Origin: Oligoflexia bacterium
Lineage (GTDB): Bacteria > Bdellovibrionota > UBA1018 > CAIMNF01
DNA length: 6,230 nt
Reading direction: 5' to 3'
NCBI GenBank assembly: GCA_903858975.1
Contig: CAIOKW010000216.1
Span: 1 to 6,230, forward strand
The notes beneath the pieces were generated by a model. It did no database searches. It saw only the letters and a program-made list of their open reading frames with translations, and had not been told where the DNA came from. Positions 5,359-6,230 of the stretch are shown piece after piece (within the stretch, counting starts at the first letter, position 1; every line of letters begins with the position of its first letter). A program made the position numbers and the translations under genes.

Positions 5359-6230
5359 TTACTTAGAAACGCTCACTGATGTTTTAGATGAAGCATGATC
5401 TAACCAATCAGTCATGATGTTGAGTGCTTCTTGTACATGAGGATCTTTTAACCAAAGCGCACGGCGACCTTGAGACGTAGACGCTAAATCCTTCTTCTCT
5501 TTACGCTTGCCCTTGTCTTTAGTTGAACGGTTCATGATGTCTGAAACTTTCACCCAACCCTCATTCTTCTTCGTTTCCTCAAGATCTTTTTGAATGTCTT
5601 TGAAGTCTTGGCTCTCAACCACGCGCTTTGATGATTTCTCACGCAAGAATTTCACAAGGTCATCCGAAATCGGAGTCCATTGCTCTTTTGCGTCTTTTCC
5701 TTGAGCTGCGTCCAGCGCAATAAAGGGCTCTGTTTTTGAAGGAGGAAGAGCGTAGTCCATGAATTGCTCACCCATGTCATCAAGATCGAGGTAAGTCGGC
5801 ATGGATACATCAGACACTACCCCACCATTTTGAGTCGAAACTCCGCCTGGAAGATAGAACATCTGCGTGGTCAGCTTCATTGCACCTAAGTTAAAAGGCA
5901 GTGGATTCAGAACCTGAACGCTTCCTTTTCCATAAGTATGATCTCCACCCACAATCAAGGCACGTCGATAATCCTTCATCGCACCCGCAAGAATCTCGGA
6001 TGCAGACGCGCTCTGACGAGTAGTCAAAATCATGAAAGGTCCGTTATATGCGATTTTCGCATCTTCATCAGACAAAACTTCTCGATTCTTCTTTCCGTCT
6101 TGGGTCGCAACTACTGGACCTTTTTTAATGAAGAGCCCCGCAATCTTCACCGCATCTTGAAGCAATCCGCCGCCATCCAGTGAAAGATCAAGAATGATCC
6201 CATCTACTTTTTTTGCAGCCGCTTCTTCAA
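5359..6230 (-). CDS. S41 tail-specific protease (Prc/CtpA type), C-terminal 289 residues (runs off right edge)
   Basis: C-terminal half of a carboxy-terminal processing protease. These periplasmic serine/lysine-dyad enzymes degrade or trim envelope proteins after recognising their C-termini through a PDZ domain, which would lie beyond the window. The frame is open to the edge; the TTG at 6165 is internal. Visible residues (counted from the edge): the strand-turn DLSLDGGG (14-21), QSASASEI (72-79) with the likely catalytic Ser75, and TYGKGSVQ (98-105) with the likely catalytic Lys101. GVVSDVSMPTYLD then closes the core, as in Prc (GVTPDIIMPT). After about residue 160 comes a charged helical tail with a Lys-rich patch (KDKGKRKEKKD), ending DPHVQEALNIMTDWLDHA, much like the C-terminal domain of E. 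coli Prc. The GGG turn lacks the usual Arg and Asn of DLRxNxGG. It ends with TAA at 5359-5361, converging on the 149-residue gene with an 8-base gap. Confidence 0.92.
   Translation of the reverse strand, partial: EEAAAKKVDGIILDLSLDGGGLLQDAVKIAGLFIKKGPVVATQDGKKNREVLSDEDAKIAYNGPFMILTTRQSASASEILAGAMKDYRRALIVGGDHTYGKGSVQVLNPLPFNLGAMKLTTQMFYLPGGVSTQNGGVVSDVSMPTYLDLDDMGEQFMDYALPPSKTEPFIALDAAQGKDAKEQWTPISDDLVKFLREKSSKRVVESQDFKDIQKDLEETKKNEGWVKVSDIMNRSTKDKGKRKEKKDLASTSQGRRALWLKDPHVQEALNIMTDWLDHASSKTSVSVSK

Noticed and set aside
5118..5366. Rightward open frame of 82 residues overlapping the 149-residue gene
   Set aside because: Out-of-frame shadow; the other frame has a signal peptide and promoter.
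6163..6165. TTG as the start of the S41 protease
   Set aside because: It encodes the Leu right after the conserved GGG turn and the frame continues to the window edge, so it is internal.
5938..6183. Rightward open frame of 81 residues
   Set aside because: Antisense to the catalytic core of the S41 protease.

Overview
The window reads as a chromosomal piece of a Gram-negative bacterium with balanced base composition. Nearly all of it is coding, and there is no gene-free stretch longer than 46 bases. There are no RNA genes, CRISPR arrays, insertion sequences or integration sites that I can see. The mix of secreted, otherwise unrecognisable small proteins with a tail-specific protease, plus a C-terminal motif of the type DDIFxVVSxRY in one of them, reminds me of Bdellovibrio-like bacteria (Bdellovibrionota). 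That placement is an impression from memory, not a demonstrated fact.

Layout: five genes run leftward on the minus strand from about 4854 to the left edge. In transcription order they are: a cysteine-rich secreted protein of unknown function (3583-4854), a Gly/Ser/Ala-rich secreted protein of unknown function (2730-3569), a 12-helix major facilitator transporter (1488-2717), a Nudix hydrolase resembling NudB (1073 to about 1504), and the first 358 residues of a MutS2-type ATPase (1-1076, cut by the window edge). Junctions are 13 bases, 12 bases, a 17-base overlap and a 4-base ATGA overlap, with no visible terminator between genes, so a single translationally coupled transcript is likely.

From the 46-base gap at 4855-4900 a sixth gene is transcribed rightward (4901-5350). 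It encodes a 149-residue exported, charged, Pro/Lys/Glu-rich protein of unknown function. Its extended -10 element lies so close to the ATG that the transcript is probably leaderless, and it directly abuts the -35 of the leftward operon. Its 3' end converges, with 8 bases between stop codons, on the C-terminal part of an S41 tail-specific (Prc/CtpA-type) protease (5359-6230, minus strand, cut by the right edge). The likely terminator of the protease gene is a perfect 11-bp hairpin inside the coding sequence of the 149-residue gene.

The three unknown exported proteins sit around one divergent control region beside a periplasmic protease. This is the least explained part of the window. The two leftward ones share a short N-terminal motif (ACxGxDG...N...C), suggesting relatedness or a common partner. 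The transporter, Nudix and MutS2 genes look like ordinary housekeeping genes carried on the same transcript.
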